Below are positions 12,571 through 29,300 of a stretch of 64,000 nt of DNA, piece by piece. Source of the DNA: Onchocerca volvulus (Eukaryota; Nematoda; Chromadorea; Rhabditida; Onchocercidae). The first letter of the stretch is position 1; the number at the start of each line of letters is the position of its first letter. The stretch spans positions 4,488,616-4,552,615 of the forward strand of contig HG738139.1 of the NCBI GenBank assembly GCA_000499405.2, given 5' to 3'. The notes beneath the pieces are model-generated. The model did not search any database. It was given only the letters and a program-made list of their open reading frames with translations, and was not told the origin of the DNA. The position numbers and the translations under genes were made by a program.

Positions 12571-14690
12571 ACAAATCGATGTTCATATAGGAATATTGAC
12601 GAGATTGGTTGAGCGTAGCAAATCGATTTTTGTCCATTTTGCTGTCTTTGTGGAAAGACGACGGATGAGAGAATTTTGATTGTGAAATGATTACATTTCA
12701 TTTCACACATCTTTTTAGAAAATGTCGAAGTTTTCAGGAATTTAATTTCGCAATGAAATGCTTGTAATCGATACTTTACTCAAACTTTCATTCATTTAAC
12801 ATTTGCTTTTTTTTTACGAGAAATTCTTTCGAAACTTTCTTTTTTTCTTTTCTCTTTCATTCCAATCAATTAATTTTGAAATGAAAACGTTTAATCAAAA
12901 TTTGATGTATTCAGTAGTAGAATATATTTCGTATTTTTGTTTTAATTTTTGCCAAGAAAAAGCTACTAACAGGTTTGATGATATTCATCAGTTTTTTTAA
13001 TTCTTCTTTCACCATATAATCGATATTATCAAGTTTTGAAACAAAAATTTCGTTAAATAAATTTGTGAATATTTCTCATAGTATTATTAGTTGATGATTA
13101 TCTTACCACACATTGATTTTCCGGGTATATTTCACTTTTAAAGGATTATCTTTTGGATATTTTACTATTTCCCGATATTTTACTACATTGTCGAATTCTG
13201 GGATCAAAAATCTTAATTGCCATCAATCTGAAATCACTATCGTATTATTCATTGATCAGATATTAAATATTTCCACAAGATATCTCATAATGATAATACC
13301 TATTATTATCTTCATGAAAGTTCGGGAGATTTCCAAATTGTTGAATACTTTTTTTTTTTTTTTAGTAAATAACAAATCGTTCTCTTCAAATATACATGTA
13401 GAAATGTGTGATATAGAAAAAGATTTCTGAAATTATAAGAATGAATGCTAATTAATTACTAGATTTCAATTTACATTACTTCCATGTTATTATATGTATG
13501 AGATAATCTTAGTGATCTAAAACTTTTAATAGTTTTCGAATCTAATTAAACTGCAAAATGATTTTTTTAAAACTCTATTAGGAATTAATTCTGATCCTAA
13601 ATTTTCCTATCACTGATAGTAGAAAGACCCCTTTTATTTTTTATCATTACTGTTATTATTACTGAATTACCATATTATTATTATTGTTATAATTATTGCT
13701 ATAATCATGATTATTATTATCACTGTTTTGAAAGAGATTTTAGATATTTTTGTGAGACTTTACGATAATTGTGTAAATCTTACCATTGAATTTAAAAAAA
13801 AAAAAAAAAAAAAAAATTATTCATATATTCATTGAACTTTTGATTTAATTTAAAAATTTCAATCCTTTATTACCCTTTTTTTTTTTGTGAAATTTGGAAC
13901 AATATCAAAATAGAATATGTTAATTCAAAAATAGAAATGTTAAAATTTGTTGCAAAGAAGCTATTCATTGACAAATAATTATAATTTTAGTTTTCAATTC
14001 TTTCATAATACTCGATATCATAACTTCTTTATGCAAAAATTGATTTCCTTGAAGAATTCATCGATGAATTGTTTCTTTGGAAAAATTTTCATTTTTGTGC
14101 TCAGTTCGATAGAATTTAAATTCGATGAAAGTTTATATTTTTGAAAATTTCGAAATTATTCAAAAATAGAGATTATAGAAGACGGATTTGTTAATAATCT
14201 GCGACTTCTTTTACGAATGACAAACAAGTTAGATTATGATTAAGAAGATTTGATATATTGCGCTGGTATTTTTTACATTGTTTAAATTATGATTATCACT
14301 GAAAACTTATCTTATCACTTCAAAAAGTTTCTATTTCAATATTTATCGAATATTCCACATATTTGACCGACATTTTGTCTCGATCAAGTCTAAGATATAA
14401 CGGAAAAGGAGAAAGTAAAGAGGTAAAAGATTTAGTATTCAATGATAATTTTCCCTTCCGTCCGTTTTTCCGGAAGTCAAAAAGGAAAATTACCTTTCCG
14501 GAAGCCGGAAGATTAAATCATTTTGTGATAGCTAATTGGAATAGAATAGGACAAGAATAGAATATATATATACATATATATTCCTCTCTGGGCTGCTCAA
14601 ACCTATTATTTTGTTAGATTTGCCCCCAAACTATTCGTCGTAGAATGGAATCATTTCTGAGACTAACTAACAGAGACGGAACTACATAGA
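12571..14690. other. Intergenic, no gene seen
   Basis: AT-rich DNA with a short interrupted ATT repeat tract near 13645-13725 and a poly(A) run near 13794-13816. The open frame at 14363-14560 shows no domain and is not supported by splicing. A short hairpin-prone patch with TTTCCGGAAG-like inverted pieces sits at about 14468-14510. Confidence 0.45.
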
Positions 14691-14765
14691 CAGACGGACA
14701 GACAAGCATATACACACAGAGACAAACAGACAGACACACACACACACACGGATATACATATGTGT
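14690..14765. repeat. (GACA)n/(CA)n microsatellite
   Basis: Imperfect ACAGACAGAC and CACACACACA runs ending at about 14750. Confidence 0.8.
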
Positions 14766-15440
14766 ATATATCTTAATGGTCGAGTTGAAATCGACGATTC
14801 TGTTGTCTTCTGTCTTTTAGTTGAGATGAAATTAACAAAAGTTATGAGATTATAGAATAGGAAGTTATATGTGATTAAGATTTAATTAATTAATTGATCG
14901 ATTAGATCAGGAATTATTCCGATTTTATCAATAGATAATTACTTTAGTATGAATAAAGTAAAATATGCTATGCTGAAGTATTGTTATGTATCGTCAAGAA
15001 AGAAGTAAGTTTAAAATTTTTTGAAGAAAATGCAGAAGTAAAAAAAAATTTTTGATTTGGTTACATTTGATTGAATGATATTGAAATATGACGTATGTTT
15101 GATTAATATCTCTAATATGACGTAAAATTACAGTACTACTCAAATTCTTGTTTTGAATTTCATTTCATCTGCAAATTTATTCATTAGAGATGGAGGTTTG
15201 TTAATAAAAGATGAGAAAGTAATGAAAATCTATGAGGTCAAATAGTAAAATTTTGAATATAACCTTTGATCCCATAAGTTAATTTCTTTTTTTTTTTCTT
15301 TGATTTCTTACAATTCTTGTGGATAATAATACAATACAAACATTGGTGACATTTCTCCTTCTTTTATAACCAAATAATTGATTTGTGTCAATGACATGTC
15401 GCTATCTATCAATTGCAATCGAATAACTGATCGAATCGAA

Positions 15441-15675
15441 TTATCACTCCACGGAAGGAGGAGGTAGAAGATTGATATATGTTGATGTTAAGACAGATGA
15501 CCTATCACTCAGATTATCACTCTGCAGGGGTGGAAAAATGATACATATGGGTGGTAAAGGAACGTGATTGGAGATGTATTATCACTTCGCAGGGAGGAGA
15601 GGAGGTAGATGATATGTGTGGTTATCAAGAAGACATGGACGGAGTTAGCTTATCATTCAGATTATCACCCATGCA
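15441..15675. repeat. Four degenerate ~70-bp repeats
   Basis: The core TTATCACT(C/T).GCAGGG plus a GGAGG(A)GGTAGA-like tail recurs at about 15441, 15514, 15579 and 15660 with spacing near 65-80 bp. Copies are diverged and no protein-coding pattern is visible. Confidence 0.45.
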
Positions 15676-15947
15676 ATTGATGAGATGATAAGTATCGAAA
15701 TTTGAATATTGCTTAACTGAGATATCATCGAGCGTAAGATAAGATAATTGAGAAACGGACAGAGAAGGAGAGAAGACAAAAGAATGGCGATTATCGTGAG
15801 AGGATAAGAGAATGAGAAGGAGGATGAGAAGCGGGAAGGATGAATGGAAGGACGAGAAGGATGACGGCCTTCTGCCTTCCCTCAAGTAGCAAATGGTCGG
15901 ACCTTTTTTTTCTTCCATCTTCTTATAATCATTTCCATGTATACAAT

Positions 15948-16005
15948 AGGTGTGTGTGCGTGTCTGTCTGTCTGTCTGTCCTTCTGTCTGTCTGTACATC
16001 TGTCT
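15948..16005. repeat. (TG)n/(GTCT)n microsatellite
   Basis: TGTGTGTGCG followed by uninterrupted TGTC units and a variant CTTC unit. It causes the Cys/Leu/Ser-Val or Thr/Asp/Arg ORFs on either strand. Confidence 0.85.
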
Positions 16006-16194
16006 TGTCTATATTTATGCTAGAAATTCGAGTAAAATTTATCCATAATTTGCGCTAAAGTTAATTAATCCAAAAAGGCATATAGGCATATTGTAAGGCA
16101 TATTCAAGTGTACTCAATTACTGAATATATTTAGTACTTGAGTATATATATACTTAAGTACTCAATATATAATATGTATATATCATAATAATTT

Positions 16195-16615
16195 ATACAT
16201 ATACATATTATGTGTGTGTGTTTGCGTAGGCATTGTCTGTGTGTGAATGTGTGTGTATGTCTGTGTCTGCGATGGAAACAGATTGTTCATTACAGCAATA
16301 ATAAGGTGTGCCATCCCTTTCAATCTACCCGTCATTTCGCGCACGACGAACTACAGTGACACTGTCAATACCCTGTTCATCATGAGACAGAGGCATCGTC
16401 AAATATTGCTCCATTCTATGTTTGTATGTATATATATGTCTATCTGCCTGTGTCGGTCTATGTATGTCAATGTATGTGAGTGCATGTGCGTGTGTATGTT
16501 GCATATATGTGTGTATGTGTGTTATGTGTATGTGTATGTGTGTGTGAGCATTGAAACTACGTAGATGATAATTTATGTATTCGGGTGATGATGATGATGA
16601 TGATAGTGGTATATC
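16195..16615. repeat. (TG)n/(TATG)n microsatellites and a short (GAT)n
   Basis: Two TG/TATG-rich stretches (about 16207-16265 and 16420-16550), separated by about 150 bp of unique sequence, then GATGATGATGATGATGAT at about 16586-16604. No gene. Confidence 0.8.
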
Positions 16616-16844
16616 TATTTCTCTCGACTCGACAATTTCGTTGAGCTTTTTCAAATTTATTTATTATTATTCTTTGTTGAGAAAGATTTTACCAATTGGT
16701 ATCTTTCTCTTTTTTTTTTTTTCATTAAATTTTTTTTTTTAGTATATTGAGTAAATTATTAAAAAATTTACCATATGATGAAATTTTATTTATAAGATTT
16801 AATGATAAATTACGTTATCTAAAATAATTAAAGTTTTATGTAAT

Positions 16845-17205
16845 TAGACGTTTATAAACGTTTTATGCCACTAGAAAATCATATAATACGAATTTATTTG
16901 AGCGTTAGCGCCAATGGAAAATCAATATATGAGCATAATTTGAATGCTATACTTGCGTATTTGCGCCACGAGAAAAGTTATACATACGAATGTTAAGTAT
17001 TACACGTATTTGCGTCAATGGAAAGTTATATATATACGAACGCTAAGTGTTTTACGTGTCTATGTCACAGAAAGTGATACATACAAACGTAAAGTATTAT
17101 TCCTTTTGGCCACCAAGAAAGTTATACATACGAAATGTTAAGTATTTCATAAATACGAAACTTTAAGAGTTCTACGTATTTGTGACAATGAAAATTCAAA
17201 TTTTA
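16845..17205. repeat. Degenerate ~48-bp minisatellite (about 7 units)
   Basis: A unit containing CGTATTTGCG.CAA.GGAAAGTTATACATACGAA.GTTAAG recurs with about 45-50 bp spacing from about 16850 to 17200. Good copies start near 16941, 16987, 17037, 17084 and 17131. Some units are truncated. It produces a repeating peptide in one frame (open from 16944 to 17141) but has no start context, splice sites or domain. Confidence 0.7.
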
Positions 17206-18424
17206 AATGAAAATTAGAAATATTCATTTGTTCATAAGTCATGTATTACAATTATAAGTTATAAATTTATAACAGAAAGTAATAAGATTTACACGAATAG
17301 AAAAAATCATATATTTTTTTCTAATATCTATGCTATCTAAACGTAGTTATATAATCGAAATGTTACTACCGCGTTCTATTATTATTATTATTATTATTAC
17401 AAATCGATAACTTCAAAATTTATTTTTTCGAAAATTTTTGATTTAAACCATCAAATTTGAAGTAGTTTTTTGTTTTGACAAAAATGCTCTTGTTAAAAAT
17501 TTTTAATGAAATAATGACTTCCTAAAGTAGCACCCTGAATTACTCTCTTTTTTTGAGTCTAAGTTACAGAATTAATTTGTTGCTACTACATGTTCACAAT
17601 TTGTTTGCAAATTTTATTCGTTTTCCTTGTTTTTTATTTGATTTTGAATTTAATTTTATCATTTTTATATATCCACCATTCGTCCAGATATAAATCAAAC
17701 ATTTTTAAATCAAACAATCGTAATACAAAGAAAAATCATAGAAAGTTACTCGTCATCCATCTATTGGATTGTTCAGACAAATCTGTTCCATATTTCCATA
17801 TTTCAAATGTATTGCACACGACAAAATAATTGATTCAATGTTTCGATCACTTAATTGTTTTCGTTCATAATGTTTGTTTGTCAAGAAATGAAGAAATTGC
17901 CATTTAATTTGCTGTAAGGAAATTTTTTCCTTTCTTTTTTCTTTAAACGAACTATATTTCATTAATTCTCTGTCTTTGTACTTTGAGATATCCTGCAAAT
18001 ATCCTCGTTTAAGTCATTTTTATTGATAATTCCTTAAAATCCTCAAGAAATTCTTTCCTCATCAAAGAAATTCTTTCCTCATCTAGGAATTGAGATTTTA
18101 TTTGGCGAACTCGAATGGTTTGATTCTTTAGAATTTGAAATTAGAGTCTGAAAATTTCAAATTTTATTTGTCCTATTGTTTGCGATTTTATTTGTTCATT
18201 TACTTCGTGTATTACAACGTTCATATATCTGATTCTTCTTGCAAACATTTTCATAGATTAATTTTCAGATTTTTCGTACTCACTGACTCTGTGACAGTTT
18301 GATTTGAAGGCATTATTGCCTTCATTATTCTCATATTAGTTCTGTCTCGGTGTTCATATTACTCGACTCTCATATATTGTAATACTGTAACACATTCTGA
18401 AAATCAACGAATTTTATCGTAACA
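17206..18424. other. SPOP upstream and promoter region
   Basis: A short (ATT)n run lies at about 17378-17399. A 17-19-bp direct repeat (AAAGAAATTCTTTCCTCATC-like) lies at about 18046-18083. Sequence just before the SPOP ATG (18280-18424) is less AT-biased and is probably 5' UTR. A possible acceptor (ATTTTCAG) ends at 18268. No other gene seen. Confidence 0.45.
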
Positions 18425-22334
<3,910 letters not shown>

Positions 22335-22403
22335 CTTATGCTTTCCTTTCCTTTTCTTTCTTTCTGTATATTAAAGTTATCATACAATGATTTTTCACTG
22401 TTC

Positions 22404-22409
22404 AATAAA
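22404..22409 (+). terminator. SPOP polyadenylation signal AATAAA
   Basis: AATAAA 70 nt downstream of the SPOP stop codon. Confidence 0.6.
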
Positions 22410-23392
22410 TATGCACAAATAAAAGCAAAAAACAATAAAAAAGTTGTTGAGGAAGAAAAAGAAGTTTGAACAAAATATACTGCAAAAAGAGAAAAAAAAA
22501 AATGATATATCCAGAGGAAAGAATTATTATTGACTATTGTTTATTTCTTTTTTCCTCAATAATTTTCTCAAACAGACTGATACTATGAAGATAAGGAAAA
22601 TGTTAAAAGCAAAAATCAAAAATTGAGTATATATCTTATGCTTTAGACAATTTGTGAATTTGATGAAGTAACGATGGGAATATCATGTGCGTAATATTAT
22701 ATTTGAGGAAATTTTCAATTCTGGAAATCAAAAAAAATTCTTGAAATTTGGAGGTAAAGGCGTTAAAAACTTTTCCGTTATGACCAGATTTGACTGGGAT
22801 AAGTCGATTGTTTTTGGCTTAAAAATTAACGCTGCTTATCAGTTGCAAAAGTAAGGATCAAGTTCAAATGGTACATTTTTGTTCAAGTGTATAAACTTTC
22901 TTCTTTTAATGCATTGATCGAAGAAATTATTCTTGGTCACATGTATTACGATTTGCAAAAATAATTTGAAACTGATAGAGTCGGCATTACTTCAAGATAG
23001 ATAAGGTTAAAGTTGACAATTATAAAGGGTCATAAAGGCATATTCAGCTGCAGTCTACGCATTTCGAGATTTTGAGCTGTTAATTTGTTTATTACTATAT
23101 TAAGGGAATCTGATGGTCGATTCTTAGTTTTAATCAAATTCCATGTTAAAGTAACACAAATTGCCTTATAATTTAGGTATTAAATAGCATCATGACAACA
23201 TTAACTGCAATATCGATACGTTCAACTATGGAAATATCGTGTAATTGCACTTATAATTATTGAAATCTTAAATTATAAAATGAATTCATCTCTTGCGAAT
23301 TATATAAATGAAATATTTCATTCAATTTCAATTTAATAGCTTTAAAGTCATTGGCGTAGAGTGGTTGCTTTTGTTAAAACATTACTTTGACG
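22410..23392. other. SPOP-ABCG intergenic region
   Basis: About 1 kb of AT-rich DNA between two same-strand genes, too long for a typical nematode operon gap. It should hold the ABCG promoter and 5' UTR. No other gene or clear motif seen. Confidence 0.5.
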
Positions 23393-26300
23393 ATGCATCC
23401 GAACGTTTCTACCGATTCAGCCGTTAATTTACTACCGGTTAATCCGGTTTTCTTAACCTGGGAAGGTTTATCAGTTACTGCAAAGAAAACGAAACGTTTA
23501 TTACTACAGGATGTTGCAGGAATTGCACAACCAGGACAATTAATAGCCCTAATGGGTGCAAGGTGTCAAATTTTGACCATTTTTAATAAAATAGTCTAAA
23601 GGATGTAGAAGGAAAAGAAAAAAGGAGATGAAGGCTATTAAAGTTTTCTAACCCACTTTGTATCTTGTTTAACATAAAAAATAATTATTTAAGAAATTCT
23701 TTAAAATAGTCTGAAATTTTAATTAATTTATTAAAAAAAAATTCAAACAAAGTTTGAAAGATTTCAAATATCTTTTTCTAATATCCAGTTTAGTTGATAG
23801 TTTTAAATAAAACGAAATTGTTGTAGTGGTGCTGGGAAAACAACATTATTGAATGCTTTGTTACATCGAAATTTAAAAGGTTTAAAAATTAGTGGTATTG
23901 TAAAAGTAAATGGTCGAATAATTGGTCGAAAAATTACGAAAGTAAATTTGTCTTATTCTGATAATTTTGTCCAATCTTTTTTTTTCTTATATGAATTCAA
24001 AATTGGTTCCTTTTTTTTTTTTTTTCTTTTTTTTTTTGCTCAAATATTTGTTATACCTTGCATTTAATTATTTATAAATTAAAAATTTAGAAAAAAATAA
24101 TTTCAAAGAAAATAATCAATTGTGTGGAGTAAGTAAATTGATAATAATATTTTGACATCATTTCATCCTTCGTTATTTGTTTATTTTTAGGTTTCTGCTT
24201 ACATTCAACAACAAAATTTGTTTATTAATTCTTTGACAGTTCATGAACATATCAATTTACAAGCAGCTCTTCGTTTGCCATCATCTTTTACAAAACATGA
24301 AAAAGAATTACGCATAAAACAAGTGATTTGCTTATTTTTCAACAAAAAAAATTTCGCAATTTTATTTTTTATTTATAAAAATAATTTGTAATCTTTTATT
24401 AATGAATATTTTAAGCAATAATTATTTTATAAAACTTACATGCATATTTCATATAATTTATTAAATAATACATTGATTAATTATTAGTATAATATTTCAT
24501 TTAATTGAATAATATTTCAAATCTTGCATAAAATTATTATTTATGAATTTGATATTTTAATTATTGTTGTTTATATAAATGAATTTTAAGAATGGATCTA
24601 AAGACGTTGAGAACAAAAAAAAAAATTAAAATAATAAGTATGATAGATTAGAAAGAATGCATTAAAATTTAAGTTTTTCTTTTGGATTAGAAAACATTTC
24701 TTTTTTTTTATCAATTAAGTTAATCATAAATTTGGCTCAGAACGTTACGTTACGTGACGTTACGTTACTTACGTGTAGAATTTTGATTAAGACAATCATA
24801 GATTTGGAATTAGAATTTGCTTACAGTATTTTCTTCTTTTTTTCAAATTAAAATTTGATTAAGGTAATCGCAGATTTGGAGTTAGAACATTGCGTCAGTT
24901 CACGTATCGGCAGCGTATCCGGCACAGGAAAAGGTATTACAAGTGGTGAAGCGAAACGTTTAGCATTTGCAACGGAAATTTTAACAAATCCATCATTACT
25001 ATTTGCTGATGAACCAACAACTGGCATTGATTCGTTTATGGCATATAATATTGTAAAGGTGAATGAATTTAGCAATAATTCAAATAATGATTTTTCTTCT
25101 TTCGCCATCTTTTGCTATTCCTTTTTTTTATATTTTATTTTTATTATGATTGAATATTTTATTTTTTAAGTAAAAATTTTCTTCCTTTCACTTTTTTTTT
25201 TTGCAAAATTATTTATTAGATTTAATTTTAATTAAAAGTAGACAAGGAAAAAAAAAAGAAATAACGAAAAAAAATCTTTAATTTTCATGTTCATTTTTTT
25301 TTTTTTTACATTTTATTATGAATAATAAAATAAGTATTTTTATGAAAAGTAATAATTAATACTAATTTAAGGTTCTTGAACGTATGGCATCTGAAAATGG
25401 AAAAACAATTATTTGTACAATTCATCAACCAGCATCTGATACATTTGAAATGTTTGATCGAGTACTTTTTCTTGCTAATGGAAAAATTGTCTTTCTTGGT
25501 AAAAATTTTTACAAATTTATGATCAAAAATTTGAAATAAGAATATATTTCTGCTTAGTTTAATACTCCTTTTCAGTTAAAATTTAAAATTTAATAAATTT
25601 TTGATAAAATATTTAGAATAAAAGAAATAACTTTTCATATTTAGTAACATAATAATAATATCGTATAATTATTTTTTATAGGTTCACCCTCAGAAGCTGT
25701 ACGATTTTATGCCGATGTTGGATATCCTGTTCCAGCTCATACCAATCCAGCTGATTTTTTCATTCAAACACTAGCTATTATTCCGGGAGAAGAAGAAAAA
25801 TGCCTAGAACGTGCCAATCAATTTATTAATGCGGTATTTAAGTCTTTAATTAAAATTTTATAAAAATTTTAATCAAAATTTTCAATTTTTATTCTGATAA
25901 ATTTTCAAATATATGAATTCCATTTATGCGATTCTGGCAGGATAAGTTTTTTGCTGTTTCATATTTCAGATGAAAAAGTGGAAGATCAAAATTTTTTCTT
26001 TTTATAGTTTATGAAATCTAAATATGAAGTAAGAATGCGTCAGTATTTGAAACTTAGCAATGAGCGATTTCAAGCAAAACTTTTCGAACATGGCAAAGCA
26101 TCCATTCCAACGCTTATTTATGCCTTATTTTTAAGGTATTTTCAAAAATTTTCCATTAATTGAAAGAGGAAGAGAAGAAAATTGAATTTATTTTTAAATT
26201 AAATGAAATTATTTCTAAATAAAAATTTGAAATGTCAAAAAATTAAGAATAATTCAAATAAATTCGCAATGAACTGATAAATTTTTAATTTGAGATCGTT

Positions 26301-29300
26301 TATTACGAAATTTTCCTACAGCAATTTTTAATTGTCAATTAAATTGAGCAGAAAATTTTAAATCTATTTTAAAATATCGAATATAGGTCTTATACGGTTA
26401 GTATATTCCTCACAATCGAAATTTGTCTAAATTGAGCAAGCAATGATCGTAATGATTTTAATAAATTTGTTTTTTTCTTTCTTTTCAATTTTTTTTTTCC
26501 ATTTCGTACGTATGATATATTCATCACATACATATTCATAATATTAACATCCGTTTTTCCGTTTTTTTTTTTTGTCGCTTTTTCTACGTATAGCAATTTT
26601 TCATACGTTTGTTCATATTTTTAATAAACGATCACGTGAAAAAGTAAGTAAGTAATGCAGAAATGCGTTTATGAAGAAATTTGGTTTTTAAATTCTTTTT
26701 TTTTTTTTCAGATCATTCAAGGATAATATAAGAAATCCATCATTTTTATGGGCAAGACTTGTTCAGAAAGTTATAATGGGTTTATTTTTGGGTACATTAT
26801 ATTTACAAACAGAAATGAATCAAGTTAGCTTATTTTAAAAACGGAAATTTTCCATTTAATTTTGAAAAAATTTGAAAAAGAAATTCAATTTTTATTCAAA
26901 AAGTTTTATTAAAAAAAATGTTGCTTTTATAGGATGGTATTAGTAATATTAAAGGTGCTTTATTCTATTATATTTCCGAGTTAACATATTCAACCGTATT
27001 TGGTATTCAAACTTTCTTACCATCTGACTTTCCATTGCTGGTACGAGAATATCATGATGGCATATATCCTGTCATATGCTATTACTTATCAAAGGTTCCT
27101 AAATTGTTTTATATATATTTTTTCTATTATCATTTCCGAGATAAAAAGCTATCATTATATTTAGGTTTTCTATTTTTACTTTTGACATAAGAATTATCAC
27201 TTTTAAGAAAAGAGCATATCATCTGAACACTTTCTTTTATCATTTCTGTTACAAAAGTACCACAGCAACATTTTCCATTATCACTTCTAATATAAGAGCT
27301 TTTACCTCAAAATTTTCTGCTATAAGAACTATTACTTCAAAATTTTCTACACTTTTAAAACAATGGAAAATGTCACATCCTTCACCACTATTATTGTTTC
27401 CATTTCACTTTTTTTTTCCATCCTTTTTTGTCCCAAAAGTATAATTAATCATAAAATCAAGCCAGTAGCATAAAATTGATAATTTTTAAACATTTTTAAA
27501 TTATAGATAAGATTAAATTTTTCCCGGAAGTTCCATGAAATTTGCCAAAATAATGTTGCATACTCTGATTGATGAGGACTGAAGCTGATCATAATCATCC
27601 ATTATCTGTTCAATATTCGAAATTAAACAGAAATATTTTCAATTTTATCTCTTTCTTTCTTTTTTTTTTTTATTTTGATATATTATGCAGAAAATGTAAA
27701 AATGAAAATAATATTTGGTAGATAATGTCATATTTGCCAATTTTTACAATCGATGGTATTTGTATGGTATGTATTAGTTATTACTTAATTGGTCTTTATC
27801 CAACATTTACAACATTTTTGACAACTTTGATTATTTGCATATTAATTGAATGGTCTGCTAGTGGTGTTGGCATAATGTTAAGCTCGGTAAGTAAAGCATT
27901 TTTGAATTGAAATTTTATTTATCTTTGTTAAAATATTTTACAAAATGACTTTTATAAAATTTGGTCAGGCTTAAATTATTACAATAATGGGAAATGACAA
28001 GAAATAGAAGTCAAAATGATATTATGAGATAGTTGAGAAATAATTTAATATATTCAGAATAAATGATCCTTAACGATTGTTTTATATCAAGTTATAAATA
28101 ATTTAATTTTTCCGATAATAATTAAGCGTTTTGTAGCAAATTATTTTGACAATATATTAAAGTGATAAAAATATTGCTTCAAACACAATAAATAAAATTG
28201 CGATTATATTATTAGACTTTCTATTATGTAAATTGCAGAACTTTACTACTCACTTCCAAGAATTTTTTTTCATAATAATAATTATTATTATTAAAATTAT
28301 TATTGTCACTGCTGTTTTTATCGTTATTACTTTTTTGTTACTTAAATTTACAGATTTCTCCGACATATGCAGTAGCTGTATCGATATCAGGGCCGCTATT
28401 AACTGTATTTTCTATTACTGGTGGTCTTTACAGTAATATAAAAACAATTCCTGAATCAGTACGTTGGGTTCAATATTTCAGTTGGTAAGTTTAGATTTAT
28501 TTGAATTGTTTTATAAGTTGATAGACATAAACAAAGTTCCCAAAAATTCCGCATATAAATCCTATTTAATATACCGTATTGAATTGAATAACCGGATATT
28601 CCGATATATTTGAAAGATTATAGTAATGATTGTAGTATTATTAAGAATTTATCAAAAATTATGGAACTAATTTTTTTTATTTATCAAAAATAAATTTAAT
28701 TTTATCTCAGTTATTTTTGTTTTTAGGTTTCGTTTTGGTTATGAATCATTGATAATAAATGAATTTTCTCATTACGACAATATTAGTTGTGCATTATCTG
28801 ATGGAAAGGTTAAGTGATGATTTAAAATTTATTCAAATTTCTGATATTTAAAATTTATTCTCTCTTTCCTTCTCATTCTCTTCTTGTAATATTAAAGTAT
28901 TTCGTTGTTATCGCATATGATTGAATTAAATTAGATCTTAGATAGGAAGTGAAAGAGAATCTATCAAGAAACTAACTGGACCTAGCCATGCTCCGCATGG
29001 CCAATCTAGCTAGTCTATAGGGCTGGCCATGCCTTGTCCAATTTAGCTAGTCTAAATAAGTAAAAATGTTAGTGTTCGTTTGTTCAAAATCGTAAATCTC
29101 TGAATGTTCTTAAACGCTCGCCTTATCGATATTAATTCAAAATCTTAGATGTCGAAAATTCATATCTATTGCTTTGAACTTTTGACACAACTTTGCCTTC
29201 AAATCGCATGTTTTTACATACTTTTTATATACACTCGTTGCTGTAACTCAGTCTGGTTAAGTGGAGAAAAAGAAAACAGAAAACGTATGTTTCGAATGTT

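Noticed and set aside
15625..16654. ORFs around the (GTCT)n and (TG)n arrays
   Set aside because: Open because of repeat periodicity; both strands open, no domain.
24783..24845. Upstream copy of the exon 4 start as an alternative ABCG exon
   Set aside because: Reads DLELE in frame but runs into a stop codon before any donor.
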